A stretch of DNA of 64,000 bases from Echria macrotheca (GCA_030411725.1 MU839828.1:1550001-1614000); one strand, 5' to 3'. Positions 1 to 11,977 are shown, numbered from the stretch's first letter. The notes: generated by a model not told the origin, from the sequence alone. A program made the numbers and translations.

Positions 1-404
1 TGTCCCAAGCAACCAAGACAAAGTTTGGGTTCGAGAATCGACTCGGAGTGGCCAATTCTGGCTTGCTGGTCCCGGTTTAATGCCGATATCGCCACTGAAA
101 GACCGCTATCCGGCCCGTGCACCCACATGGTTTGTCCCATTACCCCACCCTCAATTGCCAAAAATTTCGAGCGTCAACGACTCACCGGTACCGTCTGCAG
201 CGGTGCATCCGCCTCTTCTTTCACGGCTTCAAAACTAGCAGCAACTCTCCACTCCCAACTCCCACCGCCCTTCTGCGTGCCCATGAAACGGCAACGCTGA
301 CTGTGCTATACCTTCATAACAATCCATCCGTTATTTGTCTTCGGTTTCCTCTTGCATTCCTTCTAATTGTCTCTCTCCGCTATTTGCGTCTACAGCAGCC
401 AGCC
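1..404 (+). promoter_or_regulatory. Upstream region and leader of the acetolactate synthase gene
   Basis: This stretch precedes the ATG at 405. It ends in a pyrimidine-rich run (about 341-390) of the kind found just upstream of fungal start codons. Overlapping open frames exist here, but none shows a recognisable protein and they reflect GC-rich sequence. I see no clear TATA box and no perfect Gcn4/CPC1 site. Confidence 0.4.
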
Positions 405-2731
405 ATGCTCCGGTCCCGTTCGACCAGCCGCGCCTTGAAGGTGTTGGCCGAGTCGCGATCGCCCTCCCAGCGTCTCTTCACCAGCTCCACGAAGGCTTCT
501 ACCATCACGGCCAGGCGGAATAAACCTGTCAATGCTAGAAACCAAACGACCTCGGCCGCGGCGAATGCCCCTCCTGCGTATGTGTTCTCGGTGTGGGTGA
601 CTCACCGCAAAAACAACATTGACTAACACAATTCACAACAGTGAGGTGAGGCCGACGCCGAGCCCGGCGTTCAACCCGGCCGTAAAGGAGCATGTACAAC
701 CTCTGGTCGGTGGTCAGAAGAGCAACATGGACGATTCGTATGTCGCCCCCAATGTCCAGATATTCAAGTCGCTGATTGCCGTCGGTCCAGGTTCATCGGG
801 AAGACGGGAGGAGAAATCTTCCACGAGATGATGCTTAGGCATGGCGTGAAGCATATCTGTATGTGTACCTTCAATTGGCATCTCTCAGTCCCCCTTGGCT
901 GACCGCAAGCAGTCGGCTATCCCGGTGGCGCTATTCTCCCCGTGTTCGACGCAATCCACAACTCCCCTCACTTTGACTTCGTCCTCCCAAGACACGAACA
1001 AGGAGCCGGGCATATGGCGGAAGGGTATGCAAGAGCCTCTGGCAAGCCCGGTGTGGTGTTGGTGACGTCCGGGCCCGGTGCCACCAACGTCGTGACGCCG
1101 ATGGCCGACGCACTGGCCGACGGTACGCCAATGGTCGTCTTCTGCGGTCAGGTCGTCACTTCTGCTATCGGCAGCGACGCTTTCCAGGAGGCGGACGTTA
1201 TCGGCATCTCTCGGTCGTGCACCAAGTGGAACGTTATGGTCAAGAGCGTCGCCGAACTCCCGCGCCGGATCAACGAGGCGTTCGAGATCGCCACCAGTGG
1301 CCGTCCCGGCCCGGTCCTCGTCGACCTCCCCAAAGATATTACCGCCGGCATTCTGCGGAGGGCCATCCCGGTCGACTCAGCCATCCCTACCATCCCTAGC
1401 GCCGCCTCCCGGGCCGCCATTGATCTCAGCCGGAAGCAGCTCAATGCCTCGATCCGCCGCGTTGCCGATCTTATTAATATCGCCAAGAAGCCTGTTATCT
1501 ACGCTGGCCACGGTGTCATCTGCTCGGAACGTGGTCCCGCGCTGCTCAAGGAACTGGCCGACAAGGCTTCGATTCCCGTCACCACATCGCTTCACGGTCT
1601 GGGAGCCTTTGATGAGCTGGATGAGAAGGCTCTGCATATGCTCGGCATGCACGGCTCTGCCTACGCCAACATGGCTATGCAGGAGGCGGATCTGATCATC
1701 GCTCTGGGCGGCCGTTTCGATGACCGTGTTACCTGTGCCGTCTCCAAGTTTGCCCCGGGTGCCAAGGCAGCCGCAAAGGAAGGCCGCGGAGGCATCGTCC
1801 AGTTTGAGATCATGCCCAAGAACATCAACAAGGTTGTCCAGGCTACCGAGGCGATCGAGGGCGATGTTGGCGCGAACCTGGAACTTCTCATGCCGCAGGT
1901 GGAAAAGAAGACCATGTCAGACCGGAAGGCTTGGTTCGATGAGATCAACGAGTGGAAGAGAAAATGGCCTCTCTCTGACTATGAGCGCACCGAGAGCAAC
2001 GGACCCATCAAGCCGCAGACGCTGATCGAGGAACTCAGCAAGCTGACGGCCGACCGGAAAGACACGACCTACATCTCCACAGGTGTCGGTCAACATCAGA
2101 TGTGGACGGCTCAGCACTTCCGCTGGAGGCATCCCCGCACCATGATCACATCGGGTGGTCTGGGTACCATGGGTTACGGCCTGCCTGCCGCCATTGGCGC
2201 CAAGGTAGCGAAGCCCGATGCTCTGGTGATTGACATTGACGGCGATGCGTCGTTTGGCATGACGCTCACTGAGCTTTCCACGGCTGCTCAGTTCAACATT
2301 GGCGTCAAGGTGATCGTCCTCAATAACGAGGAGCAGGGCATGGTTACACAATGGCAAAATCTCTTTTATGAGGATCGGTACTCGCATACTCACCAAAAGA
2401 ACCCCGACTTCATGAAGCTGGCGGACGCGATGGGTATCCAGGGCAGACGTCTGGTCAAGCCTGATGAAATTGTCGACGCCCTGAAGTGGTTGATTGAGTC
2501 GGACGGCCCTGCTCTGCTGGAAGTGGTAACAGACAAGAAGGTTCCTGTGTTGCCGATGGTACCCACTGGGTCAGCTCTCCACGAGTTCATCAGCTGGGAC
2601 AGTGGTATGTTTTTTTTTTTTTTTTTTTTTTTTTTTCGTTCTCCGTCCACTTCCTTACTAACACCATTACAGAGAAGGACAGAATCCGACGAGAACTGAT
2701 GCGGGAGCGAACTTGCGGTCTTCATGGGTAA
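405..2731 (+). CDS. ilv2: Acetolactate synthase (acetohydroxyacid synthase) catalytic subunit, mitochondrial
   Basis: Catalyses the first common step of valine, leucine and isoleucine synthesis: condensation of pyruvate with pyruvate or 2-oxobutyrate, using thiamine diphosphate and FAD in mitochondria. Proposed exons are 405-577, 642-737, 791-858, 913-2604 and 2673-2731, giving 695 aa. The first 50-60 residues are rich in Arg, Ser and Thr and look like a mitochondrial presequence. Splicing restores the family block MDDSFIGKTGGEIFHEMM and then FGYPGGAILPVFDAI. The catalytic Glu lies in PRHEQGAGHMAEGYARA. The ThDP/metal motif is IDGDASFG, followed by LNNEEQGMVTQWQ. The last exon restores the conserved fungal tail ending RERTCGLHG. 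The ATG is the first in frame. The terminal intron carries a run of about 27 T. The regulatory subunit (Ilv6) is not in this window. Confidence 0.96.
2610..2636 (+). repeat. Homopolymer T tract inside the last ilv2 intron
   Basis: About 27 consecutive T follow the donor GTATG at 2605 and lie well before the acceptor AG at 2671-2672. The intron is 68 nt, so the tract is 40% of it. It could be polymorphic in length or a sequencing/assembly artefact in its exact count. Confidence 0.85.
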
Positions 2732-5700
2732 GCGCCGATGAGTAAAATTTGGGATGTGCAGCAGTCGAGTCGATGGATTACGGTCCGGACGGCCCGTACA
2801 AATGGGGTTAAGGAAAAGGGGGAATCAGATAAACACTTGGAGAGGTCTGATTGACCTCATCGGTTCGAAGACCGATTCTCACCTGCATTGAACAGGAACA
2901 AAAAAATGGGTTGCAGATCCGCGGCTAGGATCCAAAGGAAAAGCATTGTGTGGCTTTTGTGCCCGAGATTCCCTCGGCTACCGCGACGGTGGCCAGTATA
3001 TACATAATTTGCTTTGGTTGAATGGATACCATTTTGATATGCGCATTCATGGCTCAGCGCAATGTGAGAGGGGCGGGACGTCCCAGGTTTTGAGGTCTAC
3101 CGGCTTTTGCTCCGGCTCTGGAGTGGTCTTGTTCGAGCGGGCCAGAGTCCACACCATCCGAGACCCTGCCGTGGGGATCCCCGGGTTGGAGAGGGCGGGG
3201 CCAGCCTTCCAGCCTTGCGTGGGAGAGGCGCGGGTCGTCGCCGCCGCCGCCGGGGCCGTTTCCCATGTTACGGATACACGCCTAGGAAGGACACTAGTAA
3301 CGAATAGCGGGAGGGAAGCATCGCGACTACCCACTACACAGTAGTTACAGGGTCTGGGCGCGTTTCGAGCGGATGCAGAATGCAGATTTGGATTTTTGGG
3401 AACATCAGACGAAGCAAGGAAGGGGGGGGCCAATTACCAATTATTGCGCGGGAGCCATCGCCCGCCCGACGTCTGGGAAGTTGGGGAATCACTGCAAGAA
3501 AACTTGGGTCGACCACCATCTTGGAATCTTACTCGCATTTCTTTCTCTCTCTCTCTCTGTCTGTCGTGTCGGCGAGATAAAAACTGCACACTGCACAAGA
3601 CACAAACCTGGAAATTGAAAGGCGCGCTAGCGTCCTGCAGGAACAGGGTGTTGCATTGCTCATGTGTGCTCATGTGGTCAGCGCGTCTGCCGTCTGTTTC
3701 TTCTCTGGTGTTGGTGGTTGGTGCTGAGGAATTGGAATTCTGCGGATGCGGATGCGGATGGGATAACTTTTTGCCCCCCCCTCTCTCCCACTATCCCACT
3801 TCCTCTTCTGTCTACTTGTCGCGCTTGAGGAAATTCTGAGGATGGGAATGGGAATGGGATAATTTTTTGCCCCTTCTCCCCGTCTCCCCTTCCCCCCCGC
3901 CCTTCCTCTTCCTCTTCCTGTTCTGTCTTTTTGTCACGCTTGCTTTGCTGCTGTGCTGCTGCAGGAGGTCGGGAGGGAGCGGTGGTGGGTGGTGGGTGGT
4001 GGTGGGGGTTCAGCATGGAGGGGAGGGGCAAGGAAGGAAGGGGGGGATGGATAGTGAGATGCGATAGGGGGAGCCTGGCTGGCTGGCACCTGGCTGGCTG
4101 GCTGGCTGCTGGCTGGGAGGCGATACGGAGGACACGGGAGGAAGAGAGAGAGGAGATCGAGAGCGGGCGGGCGGAGCGGTTCACATCCCTCTCTTCGCTC
4201 TCTCTCTCTCTGTCGCTTTCTTGGTGTCCTTCCATTTTTGGGGTGTCGTGCGGCGATTGGGAAATGGGAATGAGAATGAGAATGGAGGATGGGAAGAATG
4301 GGGATGGGGATGGGTATGAGAGACTGGAAGCGGTGTAATGTACACTAATAAGATGTGTACTCTAGTACAATTCGCATGCACATCCATATTCCAGAAGGAA
4401 TTGTGTTTCGAAACGGCTTGAGAGGAAGATGCGATTCGATCTTCACAAAATGTTCGAACCCCTCTCACAGATCATCAAAGCACTCCCGCGTTTGCGTGGC
4501 GGGTCCTTTTTGGGGTTTGGGGGGTGTTTGGTTGCTTGCAAGGGATCGTCGCCAGCCAGCACAGTCGCCCCGCCCCCCAGCGGACTCGGTGTGAGCAGGC
4601 AGGCCGGCCTGGCAACTTGCGGGCGGGACCTTTTACCGGGGTCAGGGGCCCGCCCGATCGTGGTCCACGGTCTTTGTGTTCGTTATCTCGATAACACGCC
4701 CCAACCCGCCCGCGCACGGCGGCGGCGGGCAGGCCCAGACCAATTTCAACGCACAATGCAATCCCTTCCTCGTCGGCTCGTCAGACCCTTGGCGGGGGGT
4801 GAGGGTGAGGGTGAGTGGGTTGGTTTCCTGATGGGGAAATCAATACGGAATATGCTTGCTGGTCGACGGGCTGATGAATCTCTTTCCAAATCGCTATTGT
4901 TTCAAGCAACACCGCTGAAGAACAGAGTTCCCTTCGTCTTTTTTTCCATTTTACGGAATAACTACCAGACAGAATGTGAGCGACTTGATGACTGTTTCAT
5001 GTGGCGGTGGGCAGCCAACGAGCTGAAAGCTCGCAATCGGGGTTGCATCAACCAGAACAGGCCGCAGATAATTGCTTCTTCCTCTTTCCCCCAAGCCAGA
5101 CTCTGACTTGCTGACGTTGAATGCATGTCAGGGGTACTCCGCGGCAGGGATTCGGTCGAGAAGGAGGAGAACGACGAGAAAGAGGGGGGGGCCTTGCCAG
5201 GCTGTCGCTATTGCGTGCGAACTGGCAAAGCTTCCAGAAGCTTATTCCATATCCTTTTCAGCGCTTGAAATTTCTTCACCCACCCCCCTCTCATCAGCCG
5301 TCTCTTGTCTCTGGCTGGCCGCCTTCCCAGCCTGTCTCAGTCGCGGCCGGGCTGTGAGATCGAAGAGGCGCGATTTCCCTCACTTCTTCTTTTTCACACT
5401 CTTCCACATCCACGCTTTCTAGTCGTCGTCCCTCATCCGGATATTATTTGGAGTCTAGTTGTTCGGTGCCGCAACTGCTCTCTCCCATGTTGACATGACG
5501 ATATAGCGACCCGCTGCGACAGTTCCCCCAGTCACAGCATCCTAAAGACGGCTAGGACAAAGAGAGGGGACTCGACCCGAGTTTATTCGCAACGGGCTAT
5601 CGCCGCCCATCGACATTGTGGGAAAACGGTGGATGTGACGATGGGCACAGGTGCTGGCTGGCGCGCTTGACCATGTTGATTTGAGCAAACCGCTCACGTC

Positions 5701-6005
5701 CGCGATTAACGAGACGCCGTCGCTGTCCCGTCGACTCGAGCCGCCACACCGGAGCCGATCCGTGGCCGTCAGCAGTTCCCACCCCTCCTCTCTCTTTCTC
5801 ATCACGCTCTCACTTCGCTCCCTACACCCACGCTCTTTCCTCATTTATTCATCGTGTTTTCATCGCCTCCCCCGGCGCCGATAGCCTTCTGTTCGATCCC
5901 TCCTTGCGCCTGTCCGGCCGGCGAGCTCTTTATCTCACTTTTGGCTCACGCCGTCTTTATCTCTCACTCACCCGATATCGGGCGGCGTGGTCCAAGGACG
6001 CGGCC
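2732..6005. other. Long intergenic region: ilv2 3' side and C2H2-gene leader
   Basis: I see no protein-coding gene. The sequence is low in complexity: CT/GA tracts (about 3540-3565, 3770-3920, 4140-4220), G-rich runs near 3960-4060 and 4260-4320, and a CTGG-type tandem repeat near 4075-4111. The last 600 bases are pyrimidine-rich and probably the promoter and 5' leader of the gene starting at 6006. Open frames here (for example 4429-5106) are chance products of base composition. Confidence 0.6.
4075..4111. repeat. Degenerate CTGG tandem repeat
   Basis: Eight or so CTGG units, interrupted by CACCTGG and CTG, lie in a non-coding G-rich stretch. Simple sequence; no function apparent. Confidence 0.7.
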
Positions 6006-7913
6006 ATGTCCACCACTGATCCCATCAGGCAGCTGCGTGCCCATTTCCAATTACCAGACATCATCCTGTTTCTACGGATAGCCACGCCGCTGCTCAACGA
6101 GCAAGGCCGAGCATGTCTGCCTTATCTCGAGTCGGAGCTGAATGCTAGTAAGTGTCTGCTGATGCCGGCCGCGACGATGTCCTGCTTACATGGCCCCCAA
6201 GATCCTTCGGCTGCGCGATTGTCCATCTCGACTCTCTCCAGCAGCCGGAGCGCCCGGAGCCTAGCATCGACCTTTGACCGGTCGTCGAGTGGTATGGGGT
6301 TCTCGGAAACGAGCTCCGTCCATTCGAATTTTATGCTAGATGACGGCCTGCCCGGGCCGCAACACGCTCTCGTCGCGTCCAACCAGCGCAAGTACAAGCA
6401 GCCTCCCGGCCACCGCGTGGGCAAGCCAGCGCACAAGACGTCGGCCACGTCGTCGCCGATCCTGTCACCGCGGAAGCCGTCGTTCGAGTGTCCGTTTTGC
6501 TGGGAGCTGAAGATCCCGACGTCGATATCGCGCAAGGCTGACCTCAAGCGGCATTTCAAGCAGTTCCACCAGAACAACGTGCAATGGATCTGCCAGGAGC
6601 GCGGCTGTAGCCGGGCGTTCGACTGGAAGTCGGCCTTCGAAGCCCATCTGAAGGAGAGCCACGGCAACACGCAGCACCCGTCCGATAGCCACCAGGTCAA
6701 GCTTTGTCCGCAGGTCGTTTTTGCCTGCGGGTTTTCCAATTGTCGGCTCGTGTTTGAAGCGACGACGGATGAAGACGCCGAGAAGAAGGCGAGCGAGTAC
6801 TTTAATCATGTGGCCAACCATTTCGACGACAATCTTACCCATCGCAACTGGTCGTTCTCGGTGCGCATCCGGAATCTGATGCGCCAGGCCGCCGTCGAGC
6901 CGCACTGGAAGGACAGGAAAAAGGGGACGCAGGACCCGGTATGGCAGCCGCACACGTCGAGCGTCGTCAGGAAGATTCTCGAGACGCGCCACTTTACCGA
7001 TATCCCGCTGCTCGTGCAGTGGGTAGTCAATCTCGGGTCGTTTGCTTTTTCCCAGCCACATTCTCCTCTCCCGAAGCTGCCGGCCGAGCTGCGGCTACCC
7101 ATCAAGGAAAACTGTACTCTGGTGGTTGACGGGCACGGCCCGTTGGTGCGACAGAATTCCCACCGGCACATGTCGATCGACCAAGCCGCGCCGCCGCAGC
7201 GACCCGAGCGAGCAGAAGTCGAGCCCGCGCCGCCCGTGCCGGAATCCATCCCGGAGGTGGTCCCAGAGAAGGTGCCGGAGCCGATACCAAAACGCGAGCC
7301 CGATGTCGATCCCGAGCCGGAACTTGAACCGGAACCCGAACCGGAACCCGCCGAGCCTGAACAGCAGGTTATAGAACACCAGCAGCACCACCAGCAGAAC
7401 ATGGTGGACCCGACGAGTAATAACAGCATGTCGCTGCCGATGACGACGTTCGACTCCTCGGAGCCTACCGGCGGGTATACCACGTTCAACGACACCCTCA
7501 TGATGGATACGCATCATCAGATGTCAATGGCAACGGCGGCGGCGGCGGCGGCAGCGGCAGCTACGATAGTCGGGATGCCCTCGTTCGTGGACTCGCAGCC
7601 CGGAATCACGCACTGGCTGGGGATGACGGAGACGCCGCCGCTGCCGATGCACAACCTCGACACCATCATGAGCTACTCCTCGCAGGGGTTTGGGGGAGCA
7701 GGAGGTGACTTTCGACCGACGACGCCGGGGCATAACCAACAACACCAACAACACCATCATCACCACCAGCACCACCACCCCGGGCTGCTTGGCGGGCATC
7801 ATGATGGGTTTGGGAATATAATAGGTCAGCAAACGCAGCAACAGTCGACGATTGCGCCGGTCGATCTCGAGATGGGTGATTGTCCGTATGATACGGATGT
7901 CAAGCATTTTTAG
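6006..7913 (+). CDS. C2H2 zinc-finger protein with acidic EP repeats and a Gln/His-rich tail
   Basis: Probable nuclear DNA-binding regulator; target unknown. The chosen start is the first ATG (GCGGCCATGTCC); the open frame continues upstream only from non-ATG codons. A 54-nt intron with a GTAAGT donor at 6148 and AAG acceptor at 6201 is likely and keeps the frame, giving 617 aa (635 if retained). Finger 1 (about residues 144-169) has unusual spacing, CPFC then 17 residues to His. Finger 2 (about 175-198) is CX4CX12HX4H. A further Cys-containing stretch (FACGFSNC) and a helical region follow, as in a family of fungal C2H2 proteins. Later come Pro/Glu repeats (about 7255-7360), a run of 10 Ala (7530-7560) and HQQHHHHHQHHH near the end. 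I do not recognise a characterised orthologue. Confidence 0.85.
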   Translation: MSTTDPIRQLRAHFQLPDIILFLRIATPLLNEQGRACLPYLESELNASKCLLMPAATMSCLHGPQDPSAARLSISTLSSSRSARSLASTFDRSSSGMGFSETSSVHSNFMLDDGLPGPQHALVASNQRKYKQPPGHRVGKPAHKTSATSSPILSPRKPSFECPFCWELKIPTSISRKADLKRHFKQFHQNNVQWICQERGCSRAFDWKSAFEAHLKESHGNTQHPSDSHQVKLCPQVVFACGFSNCRLVFEATTDEDAEKKASEYFNHVANHFDDNLTHRNWSFSVRIRNLMRQAAVEPHWKDRKKGTQDPVWQPHTSSVVRKILETRHFTDIPLLVQWVVNLGSFAFSQPHSPLPKLPAELRLPIKENCTLVVDGHGPLVRQNSHRHMSIDQAAPPQRPERAEVEPAPPVPESIPEVVPEKVPEPIPKREPDVDPEPELEPEPEPEPAEPEQQVIEHQQHHQQNMVDPTSNNSMSLPMTTFDSSEPTGGYTTFNDTLMMDTHHQMSMATAAAAAAAAATIVGMPSFVDSQPGITHWLGMTETPPLPMHNLDTIMSYSSQGFGGAGGDFRPTTPGHNQQHQQHHHHHQHHHPGLLGGHHDGFGNIIGQQTQQQSTIAPVDLEMGDCPYDTDVKHF

Positions 7914-10496
7914 TTGAGGGAGGAAGGGGAGCTGGTTGTATTATTATTTTTTATTTTATTATCCGTTGTTTTCGATACCCTCTTTTTTTTTTGTTGTCTC
8001 ACTCTCTCTCTTTTTATGATAGAAAATCGTCTAGAGAATTCTGGAATCTGGCCGATGGACTTGGACATTTTGTATCTCTCGTCAACGCAACACATATTCC
8101 AAAATTGCGTTGGTGTACGATGCACTCACTCATTTCCTCTGTTTATTTTTCTTCTGGGATATTTCTCCGCAGGCCATGGCCATGTATGTATACACGAGGA
8201 TACTCTCTGCCGGCAGCACATTTTTGCTCCTTTTTTTTCGGTTGTTCTTTTGTTTATACGGAGGCTGTCTGTCTGGTTTTTTGACGGACTGAAAAGTTGT
8301 GTTTTTTTTTTCTTGGGATAGCGAAGGGGAGCTGGGTTGGACGGATGGGACAGGGATAGGGATGGGGACGGGGACAGCGGGCCGTCTGGGACTTGGATTA
8401 GGACTGGGGGAATTGGGACTGGGGACTGGGGAATGGATATATATGACGGGAAGGGAAGCAAAGGCGCGACGGAGAAAGACGGTTGTATTTTTTGCTGGAA
8501 TTGGACTTGCTGGGTTGATTACTTTTCGCTTCTGGAGTTGATATGTCATGGAAAATGGCCGGTCAGGTGGGGGGAGGGTTGGAACGAGGGTGGGTGGACG
8601 TGGAGGGAGAGGAACGAGAAAGAGGAAGAGCAAGGCGGGTTGATCATGAACTTGGGATATTATATATATATATATACAAGACATATACCGTATGTATTTT
8701 ATTGATACCAAGAAGATAGCCTGGGGTGTAGGGGAGTAGGGAAGGGAAGGGGGGAGAAAAGATACCAGCATTGTTTGCAGCTATATATACACGTGTATTT
8801 GTGTGTGATGATGAAAAGCAGGTCCCTGTTATCCTGATTTACAATGCTCTCTCTATATACAGACAGACAGACAGGTAGGTCAACTGAATCCAACCCCATC
8901 CATCAAATGCAACTAACTAACCAACCGAACGCCCCCATTCATTCCTACAAATATCTTGGCATGGGGTTATGTTACCGGGACACCATTGATTTACCCCCTC
9001 CCCTCCGGGACAAACAGCCCGACGACGACGATATATATGCGATAAGCCGTACATCTCTTTTCGTTGCTACCTTAAAAAAGTGAAATCCGTGAAATCGATC
9101 ATCACTTCTGATGACCCTACTATCATTAGTACACAGGGTTGAAGAATGGAAGGGAAGGGATTGAAATACGGGACAGTTGGTACAGGTGCACTGGCCCTGG
9201 GCACAGGTACACGAGCCTGAGGAGGCGCAGCCGCAGTTTGTTTGGTCTGGCATTTTTATTTGTTTTGTGTAGTTTTTTTTTTTGGTATAGTGTGTGTGTG
9301 GTTGAGGATGGTTTTGGTGTTTTGGGTCTGATGGTTTTTCTCAGGGGTGGATGTGGGAATTATATGTGTGATGTGAGAATTATATGTTGTGAAGTTCGAA
9401 GGAAGAGAAACAGGAAGAGGGGGAGGAGGAAGAGGGAGGAGGAGTGAGGGGGGGATAAAGAACGCGGGGGATGGGTCTTTGTTAACCTCCGGTCAGTGGT
9501 GGGTAGGGACGGGTGTGTGTGTGTGTATGGGTGATGTAATTGTTATTCGGTTTACCCCGTTCTGTCTCTCTCTGTGTGTGTACCTATCATTGGTGTACTG
9601 TGTTGTGTGCTGGGAATAGATCCATCAGTCGGTTCGGAGCATATTTCCATATCCAGGGCCGCCGAATGACGATGGTACATGTTTGCCTCCTCTGTTGGTT
9701 GGGACGGATTCTCACGCACACCGCACCGTCTCTCGTACTGTACTGTACATACCTCAGTTGGGCACCTGAGGAAGAGGTAAAGGGCTGGGATATCTGGGAA
9801 CAAGGTACAAGCCAGGTATGTAAGGCAAGATGAGGTCGTGGTTTGGTCAGAGGGACGTATGTAGCAAGCTTGGTACAGGGGAGGTGTGTGGAGATGCGAC
9901 GCGTTACATGTTCTATTTTTGCAGTGAAGCTTGAGAGGGGGAGAGAGAGAGAGAGAGGCGATGGCAAAGGTGCTTGCGTTGGGTTGGGATCTGTTCGTCA
10001 GTATTATTCATTCACCTTCGTCTTAGATTCTGGTGGCCCACTCGAGTATATGTCTGAACCTCACAATACTGTGGCTGCTCTACTTGTGTGCTTGGTAGGA
10101 CGATGCATCCTGTGACTTTTTATCAAACAGTTTTGCTTAAAATATTTGGAACAGTTTGATACACCCGGCCAGTCGGTTCTTTGACTGCGGCAAGGTGCAA
10201 TGTATCCAAATGCCGAGTCCTGTGATTGTTTTGCCGTAAACAGAGATCTCCTTAAATAGAAGATTTCCCAGATATCCACCACCACGTCAAGAAAACACCT
10301 CCCCGTCAAGCTAAAGTCAACATCATGGAATCCATTCCCCCCATAACCGGTAATAATACACGTCCAGACCAGCCCGTGAATTGTAAATAAGAACCAAAAA
10401 CATGACCGCCCATCCATCCATTTTATCCGCCCATCATGTTCTCATAACTAGGTCATCACTCATCTGTCTGCCCATCCACCGCCACCAAGTAGATCA
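7914..10496. other. Intergenic region between convergent genes
   Basis: This 2.6-kb region separates the 3' ends of the C2H2 gene (+) and the LPMO gene (-). No gene is supported. It holds a (TA)8 run at 8661-8676, G-rich stretches (8320-8640), GT-rich stretches (9290-9560) and a GA run near 9940-9958. Confidence 0.6.
8661..8676. repeat. (TA)8 microsatellite
   Basis: A perfect TA dinucleotide run in the 3' flank of the C2H2 gene. Confidence 0.85.
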
Positions 10497-11977
10497 TCAA
10501 GCACTCCAGCGCTTCCCCTCAACATGCCGCGCAGGCCGCGAGCAAGACGACGCCTTTTTCGCCCCTGCCACACCCCCACCGACATAAACCGAAGGCTGTG
10601 CCTGTGCCGCCGACGACCCCGATACCTTCTCCGCAATACCAGCGGCCGACGCCGAAGGCCCACCCGCCGCCGACCCAACCCCGGACCCGGACCCGGAACC
10701 AGTCACGTAACCCGCCCCCGATCCCGATCCGGCATCGACCTCTTTCGGCGCCTTTCCACCACCACCACCACCACCAGCACCCCCAGAAACCGACCCGACC
10801 GCAGTCCCGACCGGCGCAACCGCATCCGGCACCTTGGTCACAGGAACAGGATGCGCAAAGACCTCCTGCAGCACAACCTTTTCCGGTCCCTTAAACCGGC
10901 GCGCCGAGCAGGAATCCCGCAGCGCATCACACTTCTTCGCCGTCCACACGTCGCAGTTCTTGCTCCCCGACGGCGGCGCGCTCTTGTAGCACGCATCAGC
11001 CTGCTTGTAGCAATTGTCGGACGCCGCCCAGCATCCGTTCTCGTTCTTGTAGGCCGGGACCTCGACGCCGCACCAGTTTGCGTTTTTGAGCAGACAGGTC
11101 GGCGGGATGCCCACCCCCTCCGGTTCTGTTTTGTTGCCGTTGCCGTTGCTGCTGCTGACCGACGTCGCGCCCTTTGTCGACGATGACGGGGCAGCAGTCG
11201 GAAAGTAAACAGGCGGTCCGGGGATGACATACGGCGTCGGTATCTTCTCCCAGATATTCACCTTGAGCCCCTTTTCACTCCCCGTCAGATACCCGGGTAT
11301 CTTGACGCGGGACCCCTCCGGGATGCTGAGCGTGCCCGTGACGTCCGACTCGACAAATACCTGCGCGCAGCCGACGAAGAATTGGGGGTCGAGGTAGTTG
11401 TGCAGCGCGATGATCTCCGCCCTGGCCAGATACTCGCCCCTCGGCAGGCCGGACGGCAGATCGACGCTGAACAGACCGTCGCCGGCGGCCATGACTTTCT
11501 CGTCGGCGAATTTTTTTGTCGCCGCATCATAGCCGCCGTCCCAGATCTTGAACCAGCCGTCGCTGTTGATGTTGTCCGACTGCGAGGCCATGGGACGCAG
11601 GTAGACGGCCATGGGGCCCTTGTGCGAGACGTCGATGAAGCCCGGCCGGGCGTAGTCTGGGTTCTCGCGGAACTCAAAGGTAAGTTTGGCCGAGGCCGGG
11701 ACGGGACATGTGAATGCCACTGCGATTTGGCCGTCTCGTCCTGTATTATTTCTCTTTGTTAGTGATTGTGATCAGGGGTAGGAAGGACAGAAAACATACC
11801 GCAGGCAACATCCGGGTTCGTAAACGGTGAGGCGATGGGGTTGGTGCTGGTGTTTGCGTCCCGCGGCTGGCGCACACAGGTGCCATCGCCTTGGTTAACG
11901 CCGTTGACATAGATGTTTGTGAGTTGGGTGTGGGCGGACACAAAGGACCCGAAGGCCAGTGCAAGGTAGAAACGCAT
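10497..11977 (-). CDS. Secreted AA9-type lytic polysaccharide monooxygenase with Cys-rich C-terminal extension
   Basis: Copper enzyme that oxidatively cleaves cellulose or hemicellulose outside the cell. Exons on the minus strand are 11977-11800 and 11740-10497, giving 473 aa. Signal peptide 1-15 (MRFYLALAFGSFVSA) leaves His16 at the mature N-terminus. His16 and His99 (in DVSHKGPM) would form the copper histidine brace. His173 (IIALH) and Gln179 match the second-sphere residues. In the usual AA9 motif QxYxxC the axial Tyr is at the position that here is Phe181 (PQFFVGCAQV). Disulphide-type Cys are at 34, 59, 71 and 184. Beyond residue about 235 comes a segment with nine Cys (roughly CLLKNANWC to SCSARR), resembling Cys-rich modules reported on some AA9s, then a Gly/Ser-rich tail. 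There is no CBM1. The domain call is firm; substrate and activity are inference. Confidence 0.93.

Noticed and set aside
2855..2885. Sequence resembling a tRNA T-arm box (GGTTCGAAGACC)
   Set aside because: No matching acceptor or anticodon arms around it, so not a tRNA gene.
4429..5106. Open frame of 225 codons in the region after ilv2
   Set aside because: Composition is low-complexity, no domain or intron pattern is visible, and overlapping frames are equally open.
5904..6005. Upstream extension of the C2H2 protein
   Set aside because: It would start at TTG; the first ATG in frame is at 6006 with a good context.
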